DNA of 45,267 nucleotides from an uncultured Bacteroidales bacterium (GTDB lineage: Bacteria; Bacteroidota; Bacteroidia; Bacteroidales; FEN-979). A program made the translations under genes and the position numbers. A model generated the notes under the pieces. It did no database searches. It saw only the letters and a list, made by a program, of their open reading frames with translations, and had not been told where the DNA came from. Below are positions 23,616-32,937 of the stretch, piece after piece. The stretch is taken from assembly GCA_903915465.1 (NCBI GenBank), contig CAIWTA010000091.1, forward strand, positions 1-45,267, given 5' to 3'. Numbering within the stretch: position 1 is the first letter of the stretch; each line of letters opens with the position of its first letter.

Positions 23616-24602
23616 ATGTTGAAAATAGGAATACTTGGAGCCGGGCATTTGGGTAAAATCCATATAAAATGTATCCAGGAAATTAAGGAATATGACCTGA
23701 TCGGGTTCTTCGATCCAGACAATGAAATCGCAAAAAAAATTGAGGAAGAATTTCATTTAAGCCGTTATAAATCAGTTGACGAACTCATTGATTCGGTTGA
23801 TGTTGTGGATATTGTTACTCCCACAATCTCTCATTTTGAATGTGCTTCTAAATCTTTAAGAAAATTCCGGCACGTTTTCATTGAAAAGCCCATTGTCACT
23901 TCTCTTGACGAAGCAAAGGAGTTGATCAAAATTACAGGTGAAGCCAATGTAAAAGTTCAAGTCGGACATGTCGAAAGATTCAATCCGGCTTTTCTTGCAG
24001 CCGAGAGTTTTTTTCATAAACCCATGTTTATCGAAGCTCATCGTCTTGCTCAGTTCAATCCAAGGGGAACAGATGTTCCTGTCATTCTTGACTTGATGAT
24101 TCATGATATTGATATCGTTCTTAGTATTGTTAAGAGCAGTATTCGGAAAATAAGTGCAAGTGGTGTTGCGGTTGTGAGTGATACCCCGGATATTGCAAAT
24201 GCACGAATTGAATTTGACAACGGTTGCGTGGCGAATCTTACAGCAAGCCGGATATCATTGAAAAACATGAGAAAAACCAGGATTTTTCAAAAGGATACAT
24301 ACATTTCCATCGATTTTTTGAAAAAGGAGCTCGAGGTTGTCAGGATCAAGGATGTAGAAAAGGGCGCGCCTTCAGGTATGGGTTTTGTGATTGACATGGG
24401 CCCGGGAAAAGGATTCAAACAGATCCTACTGGATAAACCGGAAATAAAGTCTTCCAATGCAATTAAGACGGAATTGGAAAGTTTCTATTCTGCTATCATA
24501 AATAATACTGTGCCATCTGTTACTATTAACGATGGTTACAGTGCACTCGAAGTTGCTTATAAAGTGATAGAACGGATTCAGCAAACAATCGGTGCTTATT
24601 AA
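23616..24602 (+). CDS. Gfo/Idh/MocA family oxidoreductase
   Basis: N-terminal GILGAGHLGKIHIKC Rossmann motif, FIEKPIVTSLDEAKEL. Confidence 0.92.
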   Translation: MLKIGILGAGHLGKIHIKCIQEIKEYDLIGFFDPDNEIAKKIEEEFHLSRYKSVDELIDSVDVVDIVTPTISHFECASKSLRKFRHVFIEKPIVTSLDEAKELIKITGEANVKVQVGHVERFNPAFLAAESFFHKPMFIEAHRLAQFNPRGTDVPVILDLMIHDIDIVLSIVKSSIRKISASGVAVVSDTPDIANARIEFDNGCVANLTASRISLKNMRKTRIFQKDTYISIDFLKKELEVVRIKDVEKGAPSGMGFVIDMGPGKGFKQILLDKPEIKSSNAIKTELESFYSAIINNTVPSVTINDGYSALEVAYKVIERIQQTIGAY

Positions 24603-24710
24603 GTTCTGTTAATAATTGCCTGGGTATTTGTTTATATCTTTGATTCTTTCTTGACAATATTCAAAATTTCAATGCGTTCAATCAGCACGTTCTTACAGTG
24701 TTTTAAATAT

Positions 24711-25604
24711 ATGACTTGTAGACGACCTTTTCGACTTCTTTTATTATCATCTCTTTTTTTTCTGCTTCAGATATTCACTTCGTGTGAGAAATTCTCAGGT
24801 GACCAGGAAATTGCATCATATCTTAAGATAGACTCTATCTCATTTTCCACTGATTATACCGTCCAGGGTTCTGCATCTCATAGCATTACTGATGCATGGG
24901 TTTATGTGGATGGGGAATTAATTGGCACTTTCCCATTACCGGCAAATCTCCCTGTCCTTAAGCAAGGCTCACATGTAGTTAAAATTCTGCCTGGCATTAA
25001 GAAAGATGGTATTGCGGCAACCCGAATCAATTACCCATTTTATAACACAATTGAGAAAACGGTCAATCTAATTCCTGATGGTTCCACTTCAATCGTGGGA
25101 ACATCCACAGTTTACAATTCACAAACAAATTTTATGTGGCAGGAAGATTTTGAAGGAGCAACTATCTCATTGGATACTACCCCAAGGAGCTCTGTTGGGA
25201 TTCGCAAAACGATACCAGGATCTCCGTTGACCTTTGAAAGAGAGCACTCAGGAATTGCTGAGATGGATAGTACCGGTGCATTCTTTGAATGTTTATCGCA
25301 CCAGAGTTTTAATATTCCAAATTCAGAAGTATTTTTGGAAATGGATTTCAACATCAACAATCACTTGACAGTCGGAATAATGGTTTATACTGGCTCGGTG
25401 CGATATCAGGTTCCTATCATAACTCTTTTTGACACTGGGGGGAAATGGAAAAAAATATATATCGACCTCACTACCAGCCTGAATGCATATTTAGGTGCTA
25501 ATAAATTTCAGGTCGTTTTTGGCAACTATAAAGAAGAAACAGTGTCTTATGCACAAATTCTTTTAGACAATATCAAATTACTTTCAATTAAATCTGGTAA
25601 ATAG
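24711..25604 (+). CDS. Hypothetical lipoprotein (start placed at internal ATG giving a signal peptide)
   Basis: MTCRRPFRLLLLSSLFFLLQIFTSCEKF lipobox; no domain recognised by eye; sits between the oxidoreductase and sugar transferase. Confidence 0.7.
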   Translation: MTCRRPFRLLLLSSLFFLLQIFTSCEKFSGDQEIASYLKIDSISFSTDYTVQGSASHSITDAWVYVDGELIGTFPLPANLPVLKQGSHVVKILPGIKKDGIAATRINYPFYNTIEKTVNLIPDGSTSIVGTSTVYNSQTNFMWQEDFEGATISLDTTPRSSVGIRKTIPGSPLTFEREHSGIAEMDSTGAFFECLSHQSFNIPNSEVFLEMDFNINNHLTVGIMVYTGSVRYQVPIITLFDTGGKWKKIYIDLTTSLNAYLGANKFQVVFGNYKEETVSYAQILLDNIKLLSIKSGK

Positions 25605-25621
25605 CGGTAATTTTATTTATC

Positions 25622-27037
25622 ATGAATAAACGATTTCAGGTAATAAAATATATTACAGCAGATGTGATAGCAGCGATGATTGCCTGGTTCCTGTTTTTTA
25701 TTTATAGGAAATACGCTGTCGACCATCTGATTTTCCTGCATTTGGATACTGTTTTTCTTGATGTTAAACTGTACTTGGGAATATTAATTATACCTTTCTT
25801 CTGGTTATTACTTTACGTGCTCATTGGTACCTATCGGAAAATATATAGGAAAGCAAGACTGAAAGAATTTGGTCAAACTGTTCTTATTACGTTTATCGGG
25901 GTTACTATTTTGTTTTTTGCATTGATCCTTGATGATGTGATTATTAACAACCGGACATATATAAAATTCTTTTTCTTATTGCTTTTTCTTCACCTTTTTT
26001 TGACGGCATTATTCAGGTTTATTCTAACATCCAGAACTGCTTTCAGGATTCATCATAAGATTCTTGGATTCAATACTATCATCATTGGCAGCAACGGGAA
26101 TGCCATGTCGATTTACAATGAGATTGAGAACCAGGAGAAATCTTCCGGAAACAAGTTTGTCGGTTTTGTCAATGTTGAGGGATATCCGGACTATAAACTA
26201 AAGCAATACCTTCCACGCTTGGGCGAGGTCAAAGATCTCAACCGGCTGGTAAATGAATTAAACATTGAGGAAGTCATAATCGCTATTGAGCATTCTGAGA
26301 ATCATACAATTGAAAACATTATCACCCAGCTTGAAGATACTGATGTGGTGATCAAAATTATTCCGGTAATGCAGGATATATTAGTTGGTTCAGTGAAAAC
26401 GACTTCCATTTTCCACGCCCCGCTTATTCAGATCTATCCTGATCTGATGCCCGACTGGCAGATGTCATTAAAAAGGATATTAGATATTGGGATCTCGATT
26501 ATATGTCTGATTCTGCTGATGCCATTTATGATTATCACAATGATCGGGATTATTTTGACATCAGAAGGTCCGATTTTTTTCTCGCAGGAAAGGATCGGCA
26601 TCAAAGGGAGATCTTTCATCATGCACAAATTCCGCACAATGTACAAGGATGCGGAAAAGAATGGCCCTATGCTTTCTTCAAAAGATGATCCTCGCATCAC
26701 CAAATTTGGGAAATTCCTGAGAAAGGTAAGGATAGATGAAATTCCTCAATTCTTCACTGTTCTGAAAGGGGATATGAGTCTCGTTGGCCCACGACCTGAA
26801 AGGAAATACTATATCGACATGATCGTTCAGCGGGCGCCACACTACCGGCTATTGCAAAAAGTAAAACCTGGTATTACCTCCTGGGGCCAGGTAAAATATG
26901 GCTATGCTGAGAACGTAGACCAGATGATTGAACGGCTTAAATTCGATATTCTTTACATCGAAAATATGTCGCTTGCAATGGATTTCAAAATTATGATCTA
27001 CACGATTTTAATTATTATCCAGGGAAGAGGAAAATAA
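25622..27037 (+). CDS. Polyprenyl-phosphate sugar-phosphate transferase (exopolysaccharide initiating glycosyltransferase)
   Basis: N-terminal TM segments; SKDDPRITKFGKFLRKVRIDEIPQFFTVLKGDMSLVGPRPE bacterial sugar transferase signature. Confidence 0.93.
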   Translation: MNKRFQVIKYITADVIAAMIAWFLFFIYRKYAVDHLIFLHLDTVFLDVKLYLGILIIPFFWLLLYVLIGTYRKIYRKARLKEFGQTVLITFIGVTILFFALILDDVIINNRTYIKFFFLLLFLHLFLTALFRFILTSRTAFRIHHKILGFNTIIIGSNGNAMSIYNEIENQEKSSGNKFVGFVNVEGYPDYKLKQYLPRLGEVKDLNRLVNELNIEEVIIAIEHSENHTIENIITQLEDTDVVIKIIPVMQDILVGSVKTTSIFHAPLIQIYPDLMPDWQMSLKRILDIGISIICLILLMPFMIITMIGIILTSEGPIFFSQERIGIKGRSFIMHKFRTMYKDAEKNGPMLSSKDDPRITKFGKFLRKVRIDEIPQFFTVLKGDMSLVGPRPERKYYIDMIVQRAPHYRLLQKVKPGITSWGQVKYGYAENVDQMIERLKFDILYIENMSLAMDFKIMIYTILIIIQGRGK

Positions 27038-27120
27038 ACGCTTAATAATCTTTTCCATCGTCTCCTAATCTTTTCTAAGCTTTACCAAAACTGCTTTGTT
27101 ATGGATTTGCGTAAATGAGA

Positions 27121-29217
27121 TTATTTAAGCCATTTATGAAGCCATGCCTTAAAAGTCCTTTGCCAAAGAATCCCGTTTTGGGGTTTCAGCACCCAATGGT
27201 TTTCATCGGGGAAATACAGGAACTCAGCAGGAATCCCGCGTAATACTGCAGCATTGAACGCCTGCATCCCTTGTGTCACAGCAATTCTATAGTCCAGTTC
27301 ACTATGAACAACAAGAATTGGAGTATCCCAGTTCTGAACAAACCGGTGTGGCGAATTTGAAAAGCTCCGTTGTGCAATTTTGTTATTTTTATCCCAGAAT
27401 GGTCCACCCAAGTCCCAATTGACAAACCACATCTCTTCAGTTTCAAGGTACTGGCTCTCCAGATTAAACATTCCATCATGCGCAATGAAAGCTTTGAATC
27501 GTTTATTATGATTACCTGCTAACCAGAATACAGAAAATCCCCCATAACTTGCGCCAATACAACCCAACTTTTCTTTGTCGACAAATGACTCTTTACACAT
27601 GTCATCAATTGCACAGAGGTAATCCTTCATATTCTGTCCACCGTAATCCCCACTGATTTGCTCATTCCATTCTTTTCCGAAACCTGGCAATCCGCGCCGA
27701 TTTGGTGCTACTACGATGTAACCATTGGCAACCATCATCTGGAAGTTCCAACGGTATGACCAAAACTGACTAACAGTGCTTTGCGGACCTCCTTCACAGT
27801 ACAATAAAGTTGGATATTTTTTAGAAGGGTCAAAATGAGGTGGATAGATGATCCATGTGAGCATATCCTTATTATCCGTGGTTTTAATCATCCTTTCTTC
27901 CACTCTTCCCATCGACAATTGGTCCAGCAGATCCTTGTTTGTGAACGTAAGTTGAGTGTCCTTAAAGGTTTTAAGATCAACCGAATAGATTTCAACTGGC
28001 ATCGACATCGACATTCTGGTGGCCACAACTTTATTACCTGCAGGAATTACTCCGGTATAATCATGAATACCTTGGGTAATTTTCAGAATTTTTCCATCAT
28101 CTAAATCGAGACGGTAAATCTCATCAGTCGCGTGCCAGTCACTCGTAAAAACAAGAGACTTACTATCTGCTGTCCACGCAGGATTTTCAATATTCTGATC
28201 AAAATTTTGAGAAAAATCTTTCTTTGTTTTCAATTCAAAATCATAAATAAAAAGACGATTTTTGTCTGATTCATAACCGTTTCGCTCCATACTTTGCCAT
28301 GCAATTTTTTTCCCATCTGGTGAGAAAGTGGGTGACATGTCATATCCCATCATTCCTTCAGTCAGATTGGAAGTTTGTTTACTTGCGAGATCGTACATAT
28401 AAATGTCCGAGTTTGTGGATAGCGCATATTCCTTTCCCGTCTTTTTCCTACAAGTGTAAGCAATTACTTTACTATCCGGGCTCCAGGCAACCTGTTCCAA
28501 GCCACCAAAAGGTTTCAGCGGGCATTCATATGGCTCACCCTTCATGATGTCCAGATCATTTGCAAGTTTCTCACCATCAAAATCGGCTATGAAAATGTGG
28601 CTGTAGGTTTCAACCCATGAATCCCAATGCCTGTACATCAGGTCGGTAATCACTTTTCCTGAAGCAAGCGGCAACCCGTTGTAGAGTTCTTTTTCTGTCT
28701 TTTCTATTGGAATTTCCTTGGAATAAAGGATTTTTTTCCCATCGGGAGAATAGCTGAAACCGGTGATTTCATTTTCAGTCTTACTGATTTGTTTTCGGTC
28801 GGAACCGTCAGTGTTCATCTCCCAGATCTGCATTGATCCGGACTCTGCTGAAAGAAATCCAATTTTTTTCCCATTCGGGTTCCAGAGCGCTGAATACTCA
28901 CTGAATTTTGTTGTTGTAATCCGCTTGAGGTTCTTTCCATCAACTCCGATCACATATAGTTCACGGTTCCCTTTGTTTTGCTGAATATCAAAATAAGTGA
29001 GGCCATAAAGGATGGTATTATTATCCTGTGAAACAACAGGCTCACTGACCCTGCCAAACGACCAGAGAACTTCCGGCGTCATAATATCGCTCGAAAGCTT
29101 TTGATTCTTCTTCTCAATTAATGAGGCGGACGGATTTTCTTGTTTTTTCTCATTTGGGCAACAGCCAAAAGTGATAATAATTAAAGCGAGGATGGCCAGA
29201 GTTAAAATCTTTTTCAT
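27121..29217 (-). CDS. S9-family prolyl oligopeptidase-like peptidase, predicted lipoprotein
   Basis: Lipobox IIITFGCCPN; WD40-like/TolB repeats; GASYGGFSVFW Ser nucleophile motif; C-terminal DENHW. Confidence 0.9.
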   Translation of the reverse strand: MKKILTLAILALIIITFGCCPNEKKQENPSASLIEKKNQKLSSDIMTPEVLWSFGRVSEPVVSQDNNTILYGLTYFDIQQNKGNRELYVIGVDGKNLKRITTTKFSEYSALWNPNGKKIGFLSAESGSMQIWEMNTDGSDRKQISKTENEITGFSYSPDGKKILYSKEIPIEKTEKELYNGLPLASGKVITDLMYRHWDSWVETYSHIFIADFDGEKLANDLDIMKGEPYECPLKPFGGLEQVAWSPDSKVIAYTCRKKTGKEYALSTNSDIYMYDLASKQTSNLTEGMMGYDMSPTFSPDGKKIAWQSMERNGYESDKNRLFIYDFELKTKKDFSQNFDQNIENPAWTADSKSLVFTSDWHATDEIYRLDLDDGKILKITQGIHDYTGVIPAGNKVVATRMSMSMPVEIYSVDLKTFKDTQLTFTNKDLLDQLSMGRVEERMIKTTDNKDMLTWIIYPPHFDPSKKYPTLLYCEGGPQSTVSQFWSYRWNFQMMVANGYIVVAPNRRGLPGFGKEWNEQISGDYGGQNMKDYLCAIDDMCKESFVDKEKLGCIGASYGGFSVFWLAGNHNKRFKAFIAHDGMFNLESQYLETEEMWFVNWDLGGPFWDKNNKIAQRSFSNSPHRFVQNWDTPILVVHSELDYRIAVTQGMQAFNAAVLRGIPAEFLYFPDENHWVLKPQNGILWQRTFKAWLHKWLK

Positions 29218-29311
29218 GATTGTGTCTATTTAATTTTTCAGGAATTCAATTCAAAGTTACTGCTATTGCTTGACAGAAATCTATTGTTCAAGAATGAATT
29301 TGTCCACCCTT

Positions 29312-30130
29312 TCAGTTTTTTATCAGTGAATTAACTGGATTACGTAGGCCTTTAAAATCTTTCAGGTAAGCTTTTACAGTTCCTATCAGAATCTTAGCTT
29401 CGATATAAACAGGAATTTTATTTTCATCATCTGTTACCCAAACCAGCACATCTTCATCCCCTCTGAAGATAGTTCCTTCTACCATCTTAGCGGAAAATTT
29501 TATACAGCGGTATTTGGTGCCATCCTGATTTGTTACTATTTCTTTTCCTAAAGACCGGATATAAATAGGGTAGACGTTATCATCAATAATGACAGAAATC
29601 GGAATTTTTGTTTCAGATTTTAAAGATGAAAAATCAAGGGTTCTTGTATAATATACCGCTGAAAGCATGTCAAATGGGCAAAGATCCATTTTTAAAGTGT
29701 CTTCGCGAACCTGGTCTTTATTCCGTTTTGTGCTGGAGTAGGCTTTAGAATTCAGGTAATCAAAACGCAGTGTGTTAATAAGAGTATACCCACCTTCGTA
29801 GATGTACCTCCTGAATTCGTATGTACTGAATGTTTCAGGATTGATCCAAGAATCATAATAATCGCGGACCTTAAAAAATAAATCATAGGACGAGTAAGTT
29901 ACTCCTGTACTTTTCAAATGCCATGAATCTTTGCCCATGAATTTCTCACGAGAAACTAAAAATGTCACCTTCCCGGCATTCACCCAGATGGGGCCCCAGT
30001 TGTAGGATATTTCGTAAGAGATTGTTTCTCCTTCACCGAATGCATTATTCTTATTGAAACATTGCGCCTTCGTGCTGAAAGTTTCAGAAACACACAGGAG
30101 AAAAAGAAGTAAAATGATTTTTGAATTCAC
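29312..30130 (-). CDS. DUF3108-domain protein
   Basis: GEGETISYEISYNWGPIWVNAGKVTF, LRFDYLNSKAYSS, FDMLSAVYYTRTLDF pattern typical of DUF3108. Confidence 0.75.
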   Translation of the reverse strand: MNSKIILLLFLLCVSETFSTKAQCFNKNNAFGEGETISYEISYNWGPIWVNAGKVTFLVSREKFMGKDSWHLKSTGVTYSSYDLFFKVRDYYDSWINPETFSTYEFRRYIYEGGYTLINTLRFDYLNSKAYSSTKRNKDQVREDTLKMDLCPFDMLSAVYYTRTLDFSSLKSETKIPISVIIDDNVYPIYIRSLGKEIVTNQDGTKYRCIKFSAKMVEGTIFRGDEDVLVWVTDDENKIPVYIEAKILIGTVKAYLKDFKGLRNPVNSLIKN

Positions 30131-30142
30131 AATTAAATGGCG

Positions 30143-31582
30143 CTAGTTTCGAAGTTTTCTTTTAATCCATAAAAAATATACCGGGATGCCAATCAGCACA
30201 ATGGCCAAGCCTCTCCAGGAATAAACTGGTTTATAAGCCAGCAAGATTCCCATTATGAGCAAAGCCGACAGGATATAAATTGCGGGAACTACAGGATATC
30301 CGAACGCTTTATATGGCCTTTCTATTTCTGGATTACGCTTCCGTAGAACAAAAATCCCGAAGATCGTCAAAACATAAAAGATTAGGACAGAAAAGACAAC
30401 ATAATCCAGCAAGTTACTATAAGTGCCTGAAAGACATAAGAGGCTGGCCCAGACACATTGAATGACAAGCCCATTGGCTGGAACTCCTTTCGAATTCAAG
30501 TCTCCAACCCGGCGAAAAAACATCCCATCATGAGACATAGCATAATAAACTCTGGCACCGGCAAGGATCAATCCATTGTTGCATCCGAAGGTAGAAATTA
30601 CAATAAGTCCGGCCATCAGGATCATGGCAGAGTTACCAAAAATCCCTGAAATAGCAGCTGTACCAAGTCGATCATTAAGGGCAAACTGGATGCCTCGCGA
30701 AGCTACATCTGTTCCGACAGGATCTCCCCGGAGCTGCAGCACCGTTAAATAAACGATATTTGCCAACAGATACATTATCGTTACGGTGAAAGTGCCAAGC
30801 GCAAGACTATATGGGATGTTTTTTTTAGGATTGATCACCTCTCCGGCAGTGAAAGTAATATTGTTCCAGGCATCAGAGGAAAATAAGGATCCTACCATGG
30901 CCATTCCAACTGCAGCAATTAGTGCGAATCCAGAAAGCGGAATAGGTTTCCCATTAAAGAGTGTTTGAGTGTCCCATAGAATTTTGCTATTAAGATGGAT
31001 TGCATTTTTATTCATTGCGAATCCAAGGCCGATGATTATAAAAAGTAATAGAAGAAGGACTTTCCCGGAAGTAAAAGCATTTTGCACCTTTTTCCCTGCA
31101 CTGATACCCCGTGAATTGATCCAGGTTAGTATGACAATTGAAAGGATTGCAACAATCTGGACAGGTCCAAACTTTACATATCCAAAATCATACCAGATAA
31201 CAGACTCTGAAATAGCTGGTACCAGCACGCCAAAAAATTTTGCAAAAGCCATCCCTACTGCAGCAATTGTCCCTGTCTGAATGACCATAAACATTGTCCA
31301 GCCGTACAGAAAAGCCATCAACGGGTTATACGCTTCCTTAAGATAAATATATTGTCCTCCGGCTTGCGGAAACATGCCGGCAAGCTCACCATAACTAAGG
31401 GCAGCGAAAAGAGTCATAACACCAGTGATAATCCAAACCATCATTAACCAACCTGGCGAACCGACTTGTCGCGCAATATCAGCACTTACAATAAAGATAC
31501 CGGAACCAATCATTGACCCCACTACAATTGCAGTAGAATCAAATAAAGTCAGGTTTTTTTTAAAAGTAGAGTGGGTAGACAT
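30143..31582 (-). CDS. APC-superfamily amino acid permease
   Basis: 12-TM-like; VVGSMIGSGIFIVSADIARQVGSPGWL; ALSYGELAGMFPQAGGQYIYLKEAY. Confidence 0.92.
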   Translation of the reverse strand: MSTHSTFKKNLTLFDSTAIVVGSMIGSGIFIVSADIARQVGSPGWLMMVWIITGVMTLFAALSYGELAGMFPQAGGQYIYLKEAYNPLMAFLYGWTMFMVIQTGTIAAVGMAFAKFFGVLVPAISESVIWYDFGYVKFGPVQIVAILSIVILTWINSRGISAGKKVQNAFTSGKVLLLLLFIIIGLGFAMNKNAIHLNSKILWDTQTLFNGKPIPLSGFALIAAVGMAMVGSLFSSDAWNNITFTAGEVINPKKNIPYSLALGTFTVTIMYLLANIVYLTVLQLRGDPVGTDVASRGIQFALNDRLGTAAISGIFGNSAMILMAGLIVISTFGCNNGLILAGARVYYAMSHDGMFFRRVGDLNSKGVPANGLVIQCVWASLLCLSGTYSNLLDYVVFSVLIFYVLTIFGIFVLRKRNPEIERPYKAFGYPVVPAIYILSALLIMGILLAYKPVYSWRGLAIVLIGIPVYFLWIKRKLRN

Positions 31583-31731
31583 AAGGTGAATATTTGTCCT
31601 CGTTTATGCTCACTTTTCAAGAAATTATTGAGACGCAAGATAATTTATTTTTTAATAATATCCATTATCGGTAACATGGGAGGGAACCAAAATTTTGGTA
31701 TTATTCTTACCTTTAAAAAAAAAGGATCAGA

Positions 31732-31872
31732 ATGGAGGCATTTGAATTGATGATTCAGTGTGATGAAATGATGGGAGCAAATGCAATCATCGGTGTTCGT
31801 TACGATACTACCAGAGTCATGAGTGGCATCACCGAAGTTGCTTGTGATGGAGCTGCTGTTGTAGGAGAATGA
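31732..31872 (+). pseudogene. YbjQ/UPF0145-like remnant (C-terminal half only)
   Basis: MEAFELMIQCDEMMGANAIIGVRYDTTRVMSGITEVACDGAAVVGE* resembles the YbjQ C-terminus; in-frame stop at 31714 precedes it; the N-terminal half is absent. Confidence 0.55.
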
Positions 31873-31986
31873 TTGGTGGAAGAAAAAGCAGTTTGGTTTT
31901 ATCCCGGACTAAACACAACAAAATATTCCTTGTACACTCATATACAGGATGAATGTACAAGCAATGTGAATAAAATGCTTCAGATT

Positions 31987-32397
31987 CTAATTGTGATAGA
32001 TGAAAGATAACACGCCATCAAAAACCAGATTCTTCAGTACCATATTATTTATTAAAATTTTCCCTTTTAGGATATTCCCATCTTTTGTAAATCTAAAATA
32101 ATTCGGATTAAGATTATTAATCTGAATATTTTGACTTACAACGATTGTATCGTACTGGTCTGAACCTTTAGCTTGAAGTAACAATCTGATGACATCTTCT
32201 CCGGTCGCTGGCTGGAGTCCTCCGCTCAGAGCAATCATCTGGATGGTGCCAGGTAAAACGCCAGGCATTTTAATTTCAAAATCACTCCCGACTCCAAAGG
32301 TTACTGTTTGATGAGGAAGCAAATCCGATTGATTCTTTTTCTGACAGGATATCGTAAAAATTGCCATTAATAGTAATAAGAAGGTCAACTTTTTCAT
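31987..32397 (-). CDS. Small hypothetical lipoprotein
   Basis: MKKLTFLLLLMAIFTISCQKK signal peptide and lipobox; 136 aa. Confidence 0.65.
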   Translation of the reverse strand: MKKLTFLLLLMAIFTISCQKKNQSDLLPHQTVTFGVGSDFEIKMPGVLPGTIQMIALSGGLQPATGEDVIRLLLQAKGSDQYDTIVVSQNIQINNLNPNYFRFTKDGNILKGKILINNMVLKNLVFDGVLSFIYHN

Positions 32398-32598
32398 GAA
32401 ATTGGGCTGTTTATAAAATCATGTGAATTAACATTTTTAAATCGCACACAGAAATAAATATCAAAAAAAATGATAAATTAAAATTTTCTCAATAAGTACG
32501 ACCATTGATTTCAATCTGGCGACTTCAGGAAAATCTGTATTTAAAGTAAATAAGGTGCAGCAACGCGAATACAAATATAGTTTTTTTTTTCTTAGTTT

Positions 32599-32657
32599 TC
32601 GCATATTGCGATGAAAATAAACTCTCAATTTGCTAACATATCGCACAGGTGTGCGAT
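32599..32657. promoter_or_regulatory. Cluster of palindromic operator-like sites
   Basis: TCGCA-TAT-TGCGA (32599-32611) and ATCGCACA-GG-TGTGCGAT (32640-32657) in a 540-nt gap. Confidence 0.4.
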
Positions 32658-32887
32658 TTCGGGTTAGTTTCGTCAGCCTGCGCAAAAATGATGTTAAACC
32701 ACACATTATTAGTTTCTTACTAAATGATCAATAGTTGGAAAGATAACTTTTTCAAAAACCGAGGAAATTGTGGTTGAATAATTTTCAATGCTTCTGGTTA
32801 ACCGGAATAAGCGCAATGGATAACCGGAGTTAAAATTTTATTTATTTTCTGTCCATTTCTTAAATATTCACAACTTACAAATCAAAT

Positions 32888-32918
32888 ATTGATATGAATT
32901 GAATTTCTCGTATTTTTG
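32888..32918 (+). promoter_or_regulatory. Bacteroidetes-type promoter for the DNRLRE/PKD gene
   Basis: ATTG (32888-32891) - N19 - TATTTTTG (32911-32918) versus consensus TTTG-N19-TAnnTTTG; 19 nt before ATG 32938. Confidence 0.5.
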
Positions 32919-32937
32919 ATTACTAAATGTTTCCACT

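Noticed and set aside
32461-32706. 81-aa minus-strand ORF in the 32.4-32.9 kb gap
   Set aside because: Low-complexity, overlaps the palindromic sites, no plausible domain; more likely non-coding.
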